This document shows positions 18,747 to 26,569 of a stretch of 64,000 nucleotides of DNA, piece after piece. The stretch's first letter is position 1. Each line of letters starts with the position of its first letter. Origin of the DNA: Mycobacterium sp. (GTDB lineage: Bacteria; Actinomycetota; Actinomycetes; Mycobacteriales; Mycobacteriaceae); contig RXJD01000023.1 in assembly GCA_003987775.1 (NCBI GenBank), positions 186,001 through 250,000 of the forward strand, written 5' to 3'. A program made the position numbers and the translations under genes. A model generated the notes under the pieces. It had not been told where the DNA came from. It made no database searches and saw only the letters and a program-made list of their open reading frames with translations.

Positions 18747-19949
18747 CTAAGCGGTCTGGTCCAGGCCGAGGGCGACGGTCAACTCCAGCACGGTCCGAGG
18801 TTCCGCCAGTCGGTCGCCGTACAGGTCGCGCAGTTGGCTCATCCGGTAGCGGACCGTCTGCGGGTGAATGAACAGATCGGCCGCCACTGCGTCGCGGCGG
18901 CCCTGGTGCAGCACCCACGAACGCAGCGTTTCGGTGAGGCGTTCGGCGGTGTTCGGGGGCAGCTCGGACAGCGGCGCCAACACCCGGGCGCGAAGGTCAC
19001 CGGCAGCTTCGAGGTCCGCGCCGAGCACCAGCTCGACCAGATGGTCGTCGGTGTCGATGACGCTGGATTCGCTCGCGCTCAGCAGGTCCCGGGCGCGCAG
19101 GGCGCGATAGTAGGACGACCGGACGTCCATCCACGGCCGCGCCGGACCTACCAAAGCCTTCCTGGCACCCAGGGCTGACAGCAACTGGCGCCGTGCCGCG
19201 CCCGCGACGTCCGGGACCAACAGGACGGCGAGGGAGTCCGAGGCGTCGACGTCGGGGAGGTCCTCGGCCAGCTGCAACGTGGACTGACCGAATTGTGCTG
19301 CCAGTCCGCGTGTTTGCGCCAACGGCACGAGCACCGCGGTGAGCGTGCGCGGCGGCTGCCAGCCCGCCTGTTCGGCGGCCGCCGCCAGCGCGGCGGAAGT
19401 GCCCCCGGCCAGCAGGTCCTGACTCAGCCGGTCGAGATAGCGCTGCCGGGCCCGGCCCGTCGTGGCCAGTTCGTCGGCATGGCCGGACACGCTGGACGCC
19501 GACAGCTCGTCGATGTAGGCGAACACCAACTCGGCGAACCTGGCGATGGTGGACGCGGGAAGGCCCGCCGCGACGGCGATCGCCGACAGCTCCTGCCAGG
19601 CCACCTGTGCCCCCACCCGATAGGCCGCCAGCAGGGCATCGATGGTGCGGCCCTGACGCGCTTCCCCTCGTCCGAGTTCGTAGGCGCCGTCGATGGCCTG
19701 GAACAGAGAGGTCCCGGGATCGCTGTCTTTCGGTCGGGTCGCAAGTCGCAGAAAAACCCCGAGGGAGGTCTGCACTGCATTCTCGATGATCTGGCCCATC
19801 CGGCCGCTGAACGCATCGGCGTAGCTCGGAACGGCCACGGTGATCGCGGTCACTGTCCGCTCCGCCATCGCGGGCAGGATGGATTCCAATGCCGTGACCA
19901 CGGGTTCGTCGAGCTGTAGCCCGCTGAGTCGAGGTGACGGATCTGGCAT
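18747..19949 (-). CDS. PucR/CdaR-type transcriptional regulator
   Basis: 400 residues. The C-terminal 60 residues (LVLHQGRRDAVAADLFIHPQTVRYRMSQLRDLYGDRL, in parts) are the PucR C-terminal helix-turn-helix. The central part resembles the GGDEF-like/RsbRD-type N-terminal segments of mycobacterial PucR regulators, starting with LESILPAMAERTVTAI. It is divergent from the ferredoxin reductase/desaturase pair with 84 bp between starts, so control of that operon, possibly in response to a fatty acid, is the simplest inference. No ligand domain of known specificity is visible. Confidence 0.88.
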   Translation of the reverse strand: MPDPSPRLSGLQLDEPVVTALESILPAMAERTVTAITVAVPSYADAFSGRMGQIIENAVQTSLGVFLRLATRPKDSDPGTSLFQAIDGAYELGRGEARQGRTIDALLAAYRVGAQVAWQELSAIAVAAGLPASTIARFAELVFAYIDELSASSVSGHADELATTGRARQRYLDRLSQDLLAGGTSAALAAAAEQAGWQPPRTLTAVLVPLAQTRGLAAQFGQSTLQLAEDLPDVDASDSLAVLLVPDVAGAARRQLLSALGARKALVGPARPWMDVRSSYYRALRARDLLSASESSVIDTDDHLVELVLGADLEAAGDLRARVLAPLSELPPNTAERLTETLRSWVLHQGRRDAVAADLFIHPQTVRYRMSQLRDLYGDRLAEPRTVLELTVALGLDQTA

Positions 19950-20033
19950 TTTTATCCTTTACGAACAAATACAAGCCATTTTTTTGCACCGACAAGTCAA
20001 GACTTTACATCCGGTGACAACGACCATGGAGTC

Positions 20034-21134
20034 ATGACAACCGTTGCCACCCGACCCACCGTCGTCGGTGCATTGCGCGAACGAGTGCTGAAGCTTGCCG
20101 AGCGGGTAACGACTCCGTTGGTTCCCAGCGACTACCTGGACATCATCGATCCGCTGCGGTCCGCCACGGACCTGCGTGGACGCATCGTCGCCATTCATCC
20201 CGAGACCCGCGACGCCGCGACCGTGGTGATCAAGCCCGGTCGGGGCTGGCGCCCGCATGTGCCCGGCCAGTACGTGCGCATCGGCGTGGACGTGGACGGC
20301 GTCCGCCAGTGGCGGGCCTACTCACTGACCTCGAAGACTCAACGACGGGACGGATGCATCGCGGTCACCGTGAAGGCGATCCCCGACGGCGTGGTCAGCA
20401 ACTATCTGGTGCGGCGGGCCACTGTCGGGACCCTGATCCAGCTGGATCAGCCCGCAGGTGAATTCACCCTGGGCGACCGGGTTCCCGCCAAGATGCTGTT
20501 CCTGACCGCCGGCAGCGGCATTACCCCGGTGATGGGGATGTTGCGCAACATGGCAGGTCTCGGAGGGCCGAACCCGGACATCGTGGTCGTGCACTCCGCG
20601 CCCACTGCGGACGACGTCATCTTCGGCTGGGAACTGCGCATGCTCGCCCGAGAGCGCCGAATTCGGCTGGTGGAGAAGCACACTGACACTGACGGGATGC
20701 TCGACCTGGCACGCTTGGCCGACCTGGTCCCGGATTACGCCGATCGGGAAACCTGGGCGTGCGGGCCTGCCGGATTGCTCGACGCGGTCGAACAGCGCTG
20801 GGCCGCAGACGGTGTCGCCGACCGCTTGCACATCGAGCGGTTCCGCCCGGCCATCATCACCGCCGGCGAAGGCGGCACCGTGACGTTCGCCAAGAGCGGC
20901 AGCGTGGTGGAGGCCGGCGGATCCCAGACCTTACTGGACACCGGAGAAGCTGCCGGGGTGTTGATGCCGTCGGGTTGCCGGATGGGCGTGTGCTTCGGGT
21001 GCGTCGTCCCATTGCGCCGAGGTGCGGTGCGCGACCTGCGTAATGGCGACGTCACCACGGCCAACCCGGGCGACAACGTACAAATCCAGACCTGTGTGTC
21101 CGCTGCCGCGGGCGCCTGCGAGCTCGACCTCTGA
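20034..21134 (+). CDS. Ferredoxin reductase (FAD + C-terminal 2Fe-2S), desaturase electron donor
   Basis: 366 residues. FAD-binding RAYSLTS near residue 103, NAD(P)H-binding GSGITPVMGMLR near residue 162 and TWACGPAGLLD near 240 define the FNR module. The last 90 residues hold a plant-type 2Fe-2S cluster site CRMGVCFGC with a later Cys in IQTCVSAA. This arrangement, 9 bp before a fatty acid desaturase, matches M. tuberculosis Rv3230c-Rv3229c (DesA3), where the reductase passes electrons to the stearoyl-CoA desaturase. It is membrane-associated through its partner. Confidence 0.92.
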   Translation: MTTVATRPTVVGALRERVLKLAERVTTPLVPSDYLDIIDPLRSATDLRGRIVAIHPETRDAATVVIKPGRGWRPHVPGQYVRIGVDVDGVRQWRAYSLTSKTQRRDGCIAVTVKAIPDGVVSNYLVRRATVGTLIQLDQPAGEFTLGDRVPAKMLFLTAGSGITPVMGMLRNMAGLGGPNPDIVVVHSAPTADDVIFGWELRMLARERRIRLVEKHTDTDGMLDLARLADLVPDYADRETWACGPAGLLDAVEQRWAADGVADRLHIERFRPAIITAGEGGTVTFAKSGSVVEAGGSQTLLDTGEAAGVLMPSGCRMGVCFGCVVPLRRGAVRDLRNGDVTTANPGDNVQIQTCVSAAAGACELDL

Positions 21135-21143
21135 GGAGCCGAA

Positions 21144-22304
21144 ATGACTGCAATGCAAACGAATCCGACGGCCCACCTGTCCGACGAGGACATCGAGAGC
21201 CTGGGTCGCGAACTCGACGCCATCCGCGAGAATGTGTTGGCGGGCCGGGGCGAGCGCGATGCCGCCTACATCCGCAGCGTGATCGACGGCCAGCGGCGCC
21301 TGGAACTGGCCAGTCGCGCCGTGCTGCTGTTCTCGATGTTTCCGCCCGCCTGGCTGATCGGCACTGTGGGACTGTCGATCTCGAAGATCGTCGAGAACAT
21401 GGAGATCGGCCACAACGTGATGCATGGTCAGTGGGACTGGATGCGCGATCCGAAGATCCACTCGACAACCTGGGAGTGGGACAACGCCTCGCCGTCGGAG
21501 ATGTGGAAGCACTCGCACAACGAGGTGCACCACACGTACACCAATGTCCTTGGCAAGGACCACGATCTGGGGTACGGAATCATGCGGGTCGACGAGAATC
21601 AGCGGTGGAAGCCATTTTATGTGGCCCAACCGCTGTGGAATTTCATCAATGCCTGCCTTTTCCAGTACGGAATAGCCGCATACGACCTGGAAATCGGGAA
21701 GTACCTGCAGGGCCGCAGCGACAAAGACGAATTTCGGCGGCAGGGTAAGAAGGTGCTGGCCAAGGTGCGCAAGCACGTGCTGCGCGACTACGTGCTGCAC
21801 CCAGTGCTGTCCGGCCCCTCGGCCGTCACGACCCTGACCGCCAACCTCACCGCCAATCTCGTGCGCAATCTGTGGACCCACTCGGTGATCATGTGTGGAC
21901 ACTTCCCCGAGGGTGTGCAGACCTACGAGAAGACCTCCATCGACGGTGAGACCCGTGGTCAGTGGTACCTGCGGCAAATGCTCGGATCGGCCAACATTTC
22001 GGGAAATGCGTTCCTGCACTTCATGACTGGCAACCTGTCCTTCCAGATCGAACACCACCTGTATCCGGATCTGCCCAGCAACCGCTATCAGGAGATCGCG
22101 CCGAAGGTGCAGGAGTTGTTCGAGCGTTACGGGCTGACCTACACCACCGGCTCACTGCCGCGCCAAGTCGCGTCGGCATGGAAGAAGGTCTTCCGGCTGT
22201 CGCTGCCCAACGACTTCGGGCGTAAGGCGTCGGAAGCCATGCGACCCTCGGTAATCCGCGAGGTGATCTTCGCCAGGCCGCGGCGGGAAGCGCTCGCCGC
22301 CTGA
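21144..22304 (+). CDS. Acyl-CoA delta-9-type desaturase (DesA3-like)
   Basis: 386 residues, integral membrane diiron desaturase. The three histidine boxes are HNVMH near residue 93, HNEVHHTYTN near residue 127 and a C-terminal HHLYPD near 300. Hydrophobic segments (LLFSMFPPAWLIGTVGLSI; WTHSVIMCGHF) lie between them. It inserts a double bond into a saturated acyl-CoA using O2 and electrons from the reductase encoded just upstream. It resembles DesA3 (Rv3229c), but that gene lies elsewhere in M. tuberculosis, so this copy is either relocated or a paralogue. ATG at 21144 follows GAGGAGC. Confidence 0.93.
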   Translation: MTAMQTNPTAHLSDEDIESLGRELDAIRENVLAGRGERDAAYIRSVIDGQRRLELASRAVLLFSMFPPAWLIGTVGLSISKIVENMEIGHNVMHGQWDWMRDPKIHSTTWEWDNASPSEMWKHSHNEVHHTYTNVLGKDHDLGYGIMRVDENQRWKPFYVAQPLWNFINACLFQYGIAAYDLEIGKYLQGRSDKDEFRRQGKKVLAKVRKHVLRDYVLHPVLSGPSAVTTLTANLTANLVRNLWTHSVIMCGHFPEGVQTYEKTSIDGETRGQWYLRQMLGSANISGNAFLHFMTGNLSFQIEHHLYPDLPSNRYQEIAPKVQELFERYGLTYTTGSLPRQVASAWKKVFRLSLPNDFGRKASEAMRPSVIREVIFARPRREALAA

Positions 22305-22425
22305 CCCGGGGCATTCCCGAGTCAATCAATTCAGGCCAAATTCTGATATTCGGAAACAAGCCGTTTACCGAAGGTTTGTCGACCGAAAACGATTAGGTAC
22401 CAAAGCGTGTGGGTATCTTCCGGAA

Positions 22426-23184
22426 ATGCAGTGGTGGATGGAACCTGCCGATGAAGGCGGGACGCTTCCCCGCTGGGTTGTCCTCGGTTACAGCGCGGTG
22501 CTCGCCCTGACGGCGGGTTTCGTCAACGCGGTCGCCATCTTGTTGTTGGCGTTTCCGGTGGCGAACGTGACCGCGGCCACGACCCAGCTGGGAATGAACA
22601 CGGCGAACCCCTGGCTCTACGAGGGCCATTTGCTCGCTGCCATCATTTTCGGGTTTCTGTTCGGGGCGGCAATCGCGGGAGCGGTGCTGGCCCCGACGCG
22701 GGCGCAGGCTGGTCCGCGCCATGCCGCGCTGTTGATCTTCGAAGCCACGCTGCTCGCTCTAGCTGCCGCCGGGCTGGAAGACACTCCGGTCAGGGCGCTG
22801 CTGGACACCCTCGGTATGGAGCAACCCATCATTCAGGCGGTGTGTGCCGCCACCGCCCTCGGTATGCAGAACGGGTTGACGTCCAGCTTCCGCGGCATGG
22901 CGGTGCGCACCACCCACTTCACCGGCACCATCACCGATCTCGGCCTGATGATCGGCCGCAGTCGCGAGCACGGGCTGGAGAAGTGGAAGGGCGCGGTGCT
23001 GTCCGTGACGTTCGTGCTCTTCCTGGCCGGCGGCGTGATCGGACTGCTCGTCGGTGGCCCACTGGGTGGATACGCGCTGATCATTCCCGCAGTAACGTGC
23101 GTTGCCGTCGCCGCCGGCTGCCTGCTGCACAGCCGCCGTCGCCGCGAATCCGACGAAGCCGCGGCTGAGTCGGTGAACGCCTGA
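22426..23184 (+). CDS. YoaK/DUF1275 family membrane protein
   Basis: 252 residues with six predicted transmembrane helices. TAGFVNAVAILLLAFPVANVTAATTQ and ATALGMQNGLTSSFRGMAVRTTHFTGTITDLG are the two conserved blocks of the DUF1275/YoaK family, including GMQN and the THxTG motif. The family is widespread and its transport substrate is unknown. The C-terminal tail is charged (HSRRRRESDEAAAE). It starts about 120 bp after the desaturase and ends before a tandem repeat and hairpin. Confidence 0.85.
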   Translation: MQWWMEPADEGGTLPRWVVLGYSAVLALTAGFVNAVAILLLAFPVANVTAATTQLGMNTANPWLYEGHLLAAIIFGFLFGAAIAGAVLAPTRAQAGPRHAALLIFEATLLALAAAGLEDTPVRALLDTLGMEQPIIQAVCAATALGMQNGLTSSFRGMAVRTTHFTGTITDLGLMIGRSREHGLEKWKGAVLSVTFVLFLAGGVIGLLVGGPLGGYALIIPAVTCVAVAAGCLLHSRRRRESDEAAAESVNA

Positions 23185-23200
23185 ACGGCGTCATCGTGAC

Positions 23201-23256
23201 CGCGTCGCCGCGTCGCCGCGTCGCCGCGTCGCCGCTTCGCCGCTTCGCCGCTTCGC
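23201..23256. repeat. Seven tandem 8-bp repeats
   Basis: Four copies of CGCGTCGC are followed directly by three copies of CGCTTCGC, a single-base variant. The array lies in the non-coding gap between convergent genes and runs into the left arm of the hairpin at 23252. Its length should vary between strains by replication slippage. Confidence 0.85.
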
Positions 23257-23317
23257 CGAGCGTGACGTGACGGCGGCCGCGAGCCAAAATTCTCTCCCAG
23301 AGTTCACGCTCGGCGAA
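23252..23317. terminator. Long hairpin between convergent genes, possible bidirectional terminator
   Basis: TTCGCCGAGCGTGA (23252-23265) and TCACGCTCGGCGAA (23304-23317) are perfect 14-bp inverted repeats with a 38-bp loop. It stands between the YoaK-family stop (23184) and the Rieske stop (23343). No U-run follows on either strand, so termination is inferred from position and stem strength. Confidence 0.5.
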
Positions 23318-23342
23318 TCGATCGCCGATTCGAGGCCGCCGG

Positions 23343-24296
23343 TCAGTGTCCGCCTGGTTCGTAGGAGAGCAGGGCCCACTCTCGGAACTGCATGATCGCT
23401 GATTCGCCCTGCGCCAGCTTCGGTCGATCGCGGTAGATCTTGTTCTCCCAGATAGGGATGTCCTGCTCGATCTGTTTGCAGAAGTCGCGCGCGAAACCCA
23501 TCCCCATCTTCGTCATCTCGCCTGTATCGGGCTGCACAGCCACGAAGAACGTGTATCGCGCTTCGACGTGTTCGCCGTCGATGGGGGTGACGGTGAGGAT
23601 GGTGCACGAACGACCCAGGCCGCGATGCCGCACGACGTCAATGCCCATCCCGAAGAGCTCGGAGTCCACTGCGCCGGACACCGGGCCGCGGGGCGTCTCG
23701 AAGTTGACCTCGGCGACCGCGCGGAACAGGTGTCCGTCCTGTTCGACGTCGAGGGCGCCGAACGCCGAGACTCCGTGCACGGTGGCGAAATGTGCTATGT
23801 CGACCGTGTTTTCGAAGACCTCTTGCGGGTGCGAGCGAAATCTCCACCGTGCGTGGTCGGGCGCGTAGAAGGTGAAACCCGCATCGTCGGCCTCCGGTAT
23901 TTTGGGCAACTCCCACTCGGGCTCCCCGCCGCGGGACGAATGCCAGACGAAGATGATGCCGGCCCGCTCGGCCGTGGGCCAGCTGCGGAGTCTGGCAGTC
24001 GGGTTGGGCCGCTTGGTGTAGGGGATATCGACGTTGCTCCCGTTGCCGTCGAAGGACCAGCCGTGGAAGGGGCATACGACGCAGTCCTCGCGCACGGTGC
24101 CGCCGACTCCGATATCTGCGCCCAGATGTGGGCAGTACGCGTCGAGGACGTGGGCGGTGCCCGAGTCGCCCCGATAGCAGACGAGCTGCGTGCCGAAGTA
24201 GCGCAGCGAGATCACGGCGCCCTCGGTGACCTCGTGGCTGTAGGCGACCTGAAACCATCCCTTGGGATAGTCCGCGAAGGGAAAGCGCTGCGACAT
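23343..24296 (-). CDS. Rieske 2Fe-2S non-heme iron oxygenase
   Basis: 317 residues. The Rieske cluster site is CPHLGADIG and, about 17 residues later, CPFHGW (CxH...CxxH). The mononuclear iron site is ENTVDIAHFATVHGV near residue 170 (DxxHxxxxH). This is the layout of KshA-like and other ring-hydroxylating oxygenases, which need a separate reductase. The protein is shorter than KshA (about 386 recalled), and no reductase lies beside it, although the FNR at 20034 is close. ATG at 24296 follows GAAAGG. An AT-rich stretch with TATTAT on the minus strand near 24330 could be its promoter. Confidence 0.88.
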   Translation of the reverse strand: MSQRFPFADYPKGWFQVAYSHEVTEGAVISLRYFGTQLVCYRGDSGTAHVLDAYCPHLGADIGVGGTVREDCVVCPFHGWSFDGNGSNVDIPYTKRPNPTARLRSWPTAERAGIIFVWHSSRGGEPEWELPKIPEADDAGFTFYAPDHARWRFRSHPQEVFENTVDIAHFATVHGVSAFGALDVEQDGHLFRAVAEVNFETPRGPVSGAVDSELFGMGIDVVRHRGLGRSCTILTVTPIDGEHVEARYTFFVAVQPDTGEMTKMGMGFARDFCKQIEQDIPIWENKIYRDRPKLAQGESAIMQFREWALLSYEPGGH

Positions 24297-24440
24297 GGTG
24301 CGACCTTTCCGGCCGGTTGCCCAATTTTCCTATAATAGTAAATTAAGGCGGGCGGGGGGTGCGTGGACCGGATGCTGGCGGATCCGCTGATAGCGACTGA
24401 TATGGCGGCGCGGCGACGCTCAGCCCCCTCATCAAGGGAG

Positions 24441-24536
24441 TGTCACGAATCAACCGAAGTAACTGTCAACCATCAACCGAAACACTGTCAGGCATCAACC
24501 GAAACAGAAATGTCAGGCATCAGCCGCAGTAATACA
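24441..24536. repeat. Four imperfect direct repeats, IS21-like terminal repeats
   Basis: Units begin TGTCA at 24441, 24464, 24486 and 24511. The first three continue with ATCAACCGAA and the fourth with ATCAGCCGCA, at spacings of 23, 22 and 25 bp. No transposase gene is present nearby. The pattern of multiple short terminal repeats beside a tRNA gene resembles a relic end of an IS21-family element; the family assignment is from memory. Confidence 0.5.
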
Positions 24537-24545
24537 GGCAAAATG

Positions 24546-24618
24546 TGCCCCCGGCAGGATTCGAACCTGCGACACCGGCTTTAGGAGAGCCGTGCTCTAT
24601 CCCCTGAGCTACGGGGGC
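24546..24618 (-). tRNA. tRNA-Arg (anticodon CCU)
   Basis: 73 bases on the minus strand fold as a complete cloverleaf. The acceptor stem is GCCCCCG / CGGGGGC with discriminator A, the D arm is GCTC..GAGC, the anticodon arm is CGGCT-CTCCTAA-AGCCG (anticodon CCU, reading AGG), and the T arm contains GGTTCGAATCC. CCA is not encoded. The IS-like repeats end about 10 bp from its 3' end. Confidence 0.97.
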
Positions 24619-24667
24619 GACGGGCTGAGCTTACCGGGCGCGCCGCCGGCCGCCGACCGCTCACTGA

Positions 24668-25486
24668 TCAGCGCAGTTCGGCGATCACATTGGCGAAGTT
24701 GTCGATGTGGTTGTCCTGCACCGTGAAGTGGGTGACGCCGTATTTCTCCCGGTGGCCCACCAGTTTCTCCGCCATCTCGCGCGGTGATCCGCTGAGCACC
24801 GAGTGCATGGCCAGCAACTCCTCCTCGGAGAGATCCGGTGCGTTGCGGCGGGTCAGGGACAGATTGGGCATGGTCTCACCCTGGCCGGGCACCGCGGTGA
24901 TCACCAGGTTCAGCTCCAGCGCGCTGAACCGGTCACCCGCCGCAGTGCGGACGAACTCGATGCGCTCGGCCAGCGGGTCTTCGACGTCTCGCACCCTGGC
25001 GCCGGTGAGTCCGATGATGTCGGCATGCCGGGCGGCCAGTCTCATCACCCGGTCGCCGCTACCGGCGATCATGATCGGGACCCGCGGGTGATGCTCGGTC
25101 AGGTATTCCGTCATGTGCTGCAGATAGTCAACGCGCGCACCGGCGCTGGGATACGGGAGTTCGGCAGCCTCGAATTCCTCTCGGACGTAACCGGTTCCGA
25201 GTCCCACCTCCAGCCGTCCATCGCTGAGAATGTCCAGCGCCCCGATATCGCGGCTCAGCAGCGCCGGCTTGTAGAACGCGGCATTCAGCACGTACATGCT
25301 CAGGTGGATGCGCTCGGTGACCATCGCCGCCGCTGTCAGCGTGGGAAACGGTGCGGCCGCACCCAGATGGTCTGGTACGCAGAGCACGTCGAATCCCACG
25401 TCCTCGGCCCGCTTGGCGATGTCCACCAGCGCCTCCCGCGACCTGAAGTATCGGATACTCAAACCGAAACGAAAATCCTTGTCCAC
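24668..25486 (-). CDS. F420-dependent LLM-class oxidoreductase
   Basis: About 272 residues of luciferase-like TIM barrel: FGLSIRYFRSREALVDIAKRAEDVGFDVLCVPDHL at the start, LEVGLGTGYVREEFE near residue 95 and IMIAGSGDRVMRLAARHADIIGLTG near 140, as in the mycobacterial TIGR03621-type subgroup that uses coenzyme F420. The substrate is unknown. The start is uncertain: GTG at 25486 is spaced 6 bp from GGAGG, while TTG at 25492 is in frame. It lies 12 bp after the fused cyclotransferase/hydrolase gene and may be cotranscribed. Confidence 0.85.
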   Translation of the reverse strand: MDKDFRFGLSIRYFRSREALVDIAKRAEDVGFDVLCVPDHLGAAAPFPTLTAAAMVTERIHLSMYVLNAAFYKPALLSRDIGALDILSDGRLEVGLGTGYVREEFEAAELPYPSAGARVDYLQHMTEYLTEHHPRVPIMIAGSGDRVMRLAARHADIIGLTGARVRDVEDPLAERIEFVRTAAGDRFSALELNLVITAVPGQGETMPNLSLTRRNAPDLSEEELLAMHSVLSGSPREMAEKLVGHREKYGVTHFTVQDNHIDNFANVIAELR

Positions 25487-25498
25487 CAACAACCTCCA

Positions 25499-26569
25499 TC
25501 AATCCGTAGCCAACTGCCAGGAACGCGCCGCCGCCGCCAGCCCATGCGCCAAACTGGACGTGACCGGCGACCAGCCGTCCGCTCCCGGGAGTGGGCTGCG
25601 CGGGCTCAAACCCCGGACCCGAACCGGCAGTTCCAGCTGCGTTCCCCCGCCCCGGACCCGGTTCACCGGGTTGTCCGGATGCAGGCCTCGCAGGGCCGAA
25701 GGGATGGCGTCGAGATCGGTGACGACCTCATAACCCGGCAGCCGTACATGTCCGGCCAGGTGCGCAGCGAGCGTGCGGTTGCGTCCGCCGGCAAGCAGTT
25801 GTGTGCTTCGGCCGATCCTGCCGTAGCCGTGCAGCGAGACGACGACGTCGACGTGGTCGAGGAACTCCGCCAGCCGAACCGACTCGGCCGGATCGAACCG
25901 TGACGACGGCAGGTGGTGCGGGTAGCGGTCGGGATGGCGCAGCACGTACACCGAGGCGCCGGCTTCCTCGGCGGCCCGTTCGGCGATCATGTCGGTCATC
26001 TGCTCGAGCCCGCCGCCGTGGATGGCGAGAAAGCCGAACCGCGAGCGCAACCGGCTCAGCTCCACCATGCCCGGCTCGCTCAACAACTCCGAAAGAGACT
26101 GTGGCCCAGTCCCATCGGAGGACAGGGGCGTCGGCCACCGGGTCGGATCCCAGCGGCGCAGAAAATCGATCCAGCGCTGCGGCAGCCCATGGTGAACAGC
26201 GCCGTCGATGATGCGCGAGAGGTAACCCGGCCGCGGCGGCCCGGGTGTCACCCGATGGTCGATGTAGACCCACGCCGGTGACGGCCCCGAGTCGGTGTGC
26301 ACGTTCATCTGGTCGCGCCGGTAACGCACCGGTACACCCTCGGCGCTGTCCAGGACGGTCAAATCACGATCGGAGAGCCGCCAGAGCACCCCGTGCACTT
26401 CACCTCCCGCGCACGGTTCGACCGTGGCCACGCCGCGCTCGTTGATCAGCCAGTCGTGATCGGAGAGGACCGCCGGGCGAGGGTCACCGGCATCGGGACA
26501 GCGTGCCGCCATCTGCCGCACGCACAGGTTCGATCCGTATGCGAAATACAGGTGCCGGCGGACCGGCAT
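25499..26569 (-). CDS. Gamma-glutamylcyclotransferase-like / poly-gamma-glutamate hydrolase fusion
   Basis: 356 residues with two domains. Residues 1 to about 120 carry the gamma-glutamylcyclotransferase-like signature LYFAYGSNL and later HGVLWRLSDRDLTVLDSAEG, which in active enzymes releases 5-oxoproline from gamma-glutamyl amines. Residues of about 160-320 carry the zinc peptidase-like pattern of phage PghP/DUF867: AIHGGGLEQMT, HHLPSSRFDP, VVSLHGYGR and NPVNRVRGGGTQLELP. That family cuts poly-gamma-glutamate. Together the two could degrade gamma-glutamyl chains. M. tuberculosis Rv0923c is the likely equivalent by position (before mntH). The start directly abuts the mntH stop. Confidence 0.75.
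   Translation of the reverse strand: MPVRRHLYFAYGSNLCVRQMAARCPDAGDPRPAVLSDHDWLINERGVATVEPCAGGEVHGVLWRLSDRDLTVLDSAEGVPVRYRRDQMNVHTDSGPSPAWVYIDHRVTPGPPRPGYLSRIIDGAVHHGLPQRWIDFLRRWDPTRWPTPLSSDGTGPQSLSELLSEPGMVELSRLRSRFGFLAIHGGGLEQMTDMIAERAAEEAGASVYVLRHPDRYPHHLPSSRFDPAESVRLAEFLDHVDVVVSLHGYGRIGRSTQLLAGGRNRTLAAHLAGHVRLPGYEVVTDLDAIPSALRGLHPDNPVNRVRGGGTQLELPVRVRGLSPRSPLPGADGWSPVTSSLAHGLAAAARSWQLATD

Noticed and set aside
19984..20010. TTGCAC / TTACAT as a promoter of the reductase-desaturase operon
   Set aside because: The spacer is only 15 bp and both hexamers are weak.
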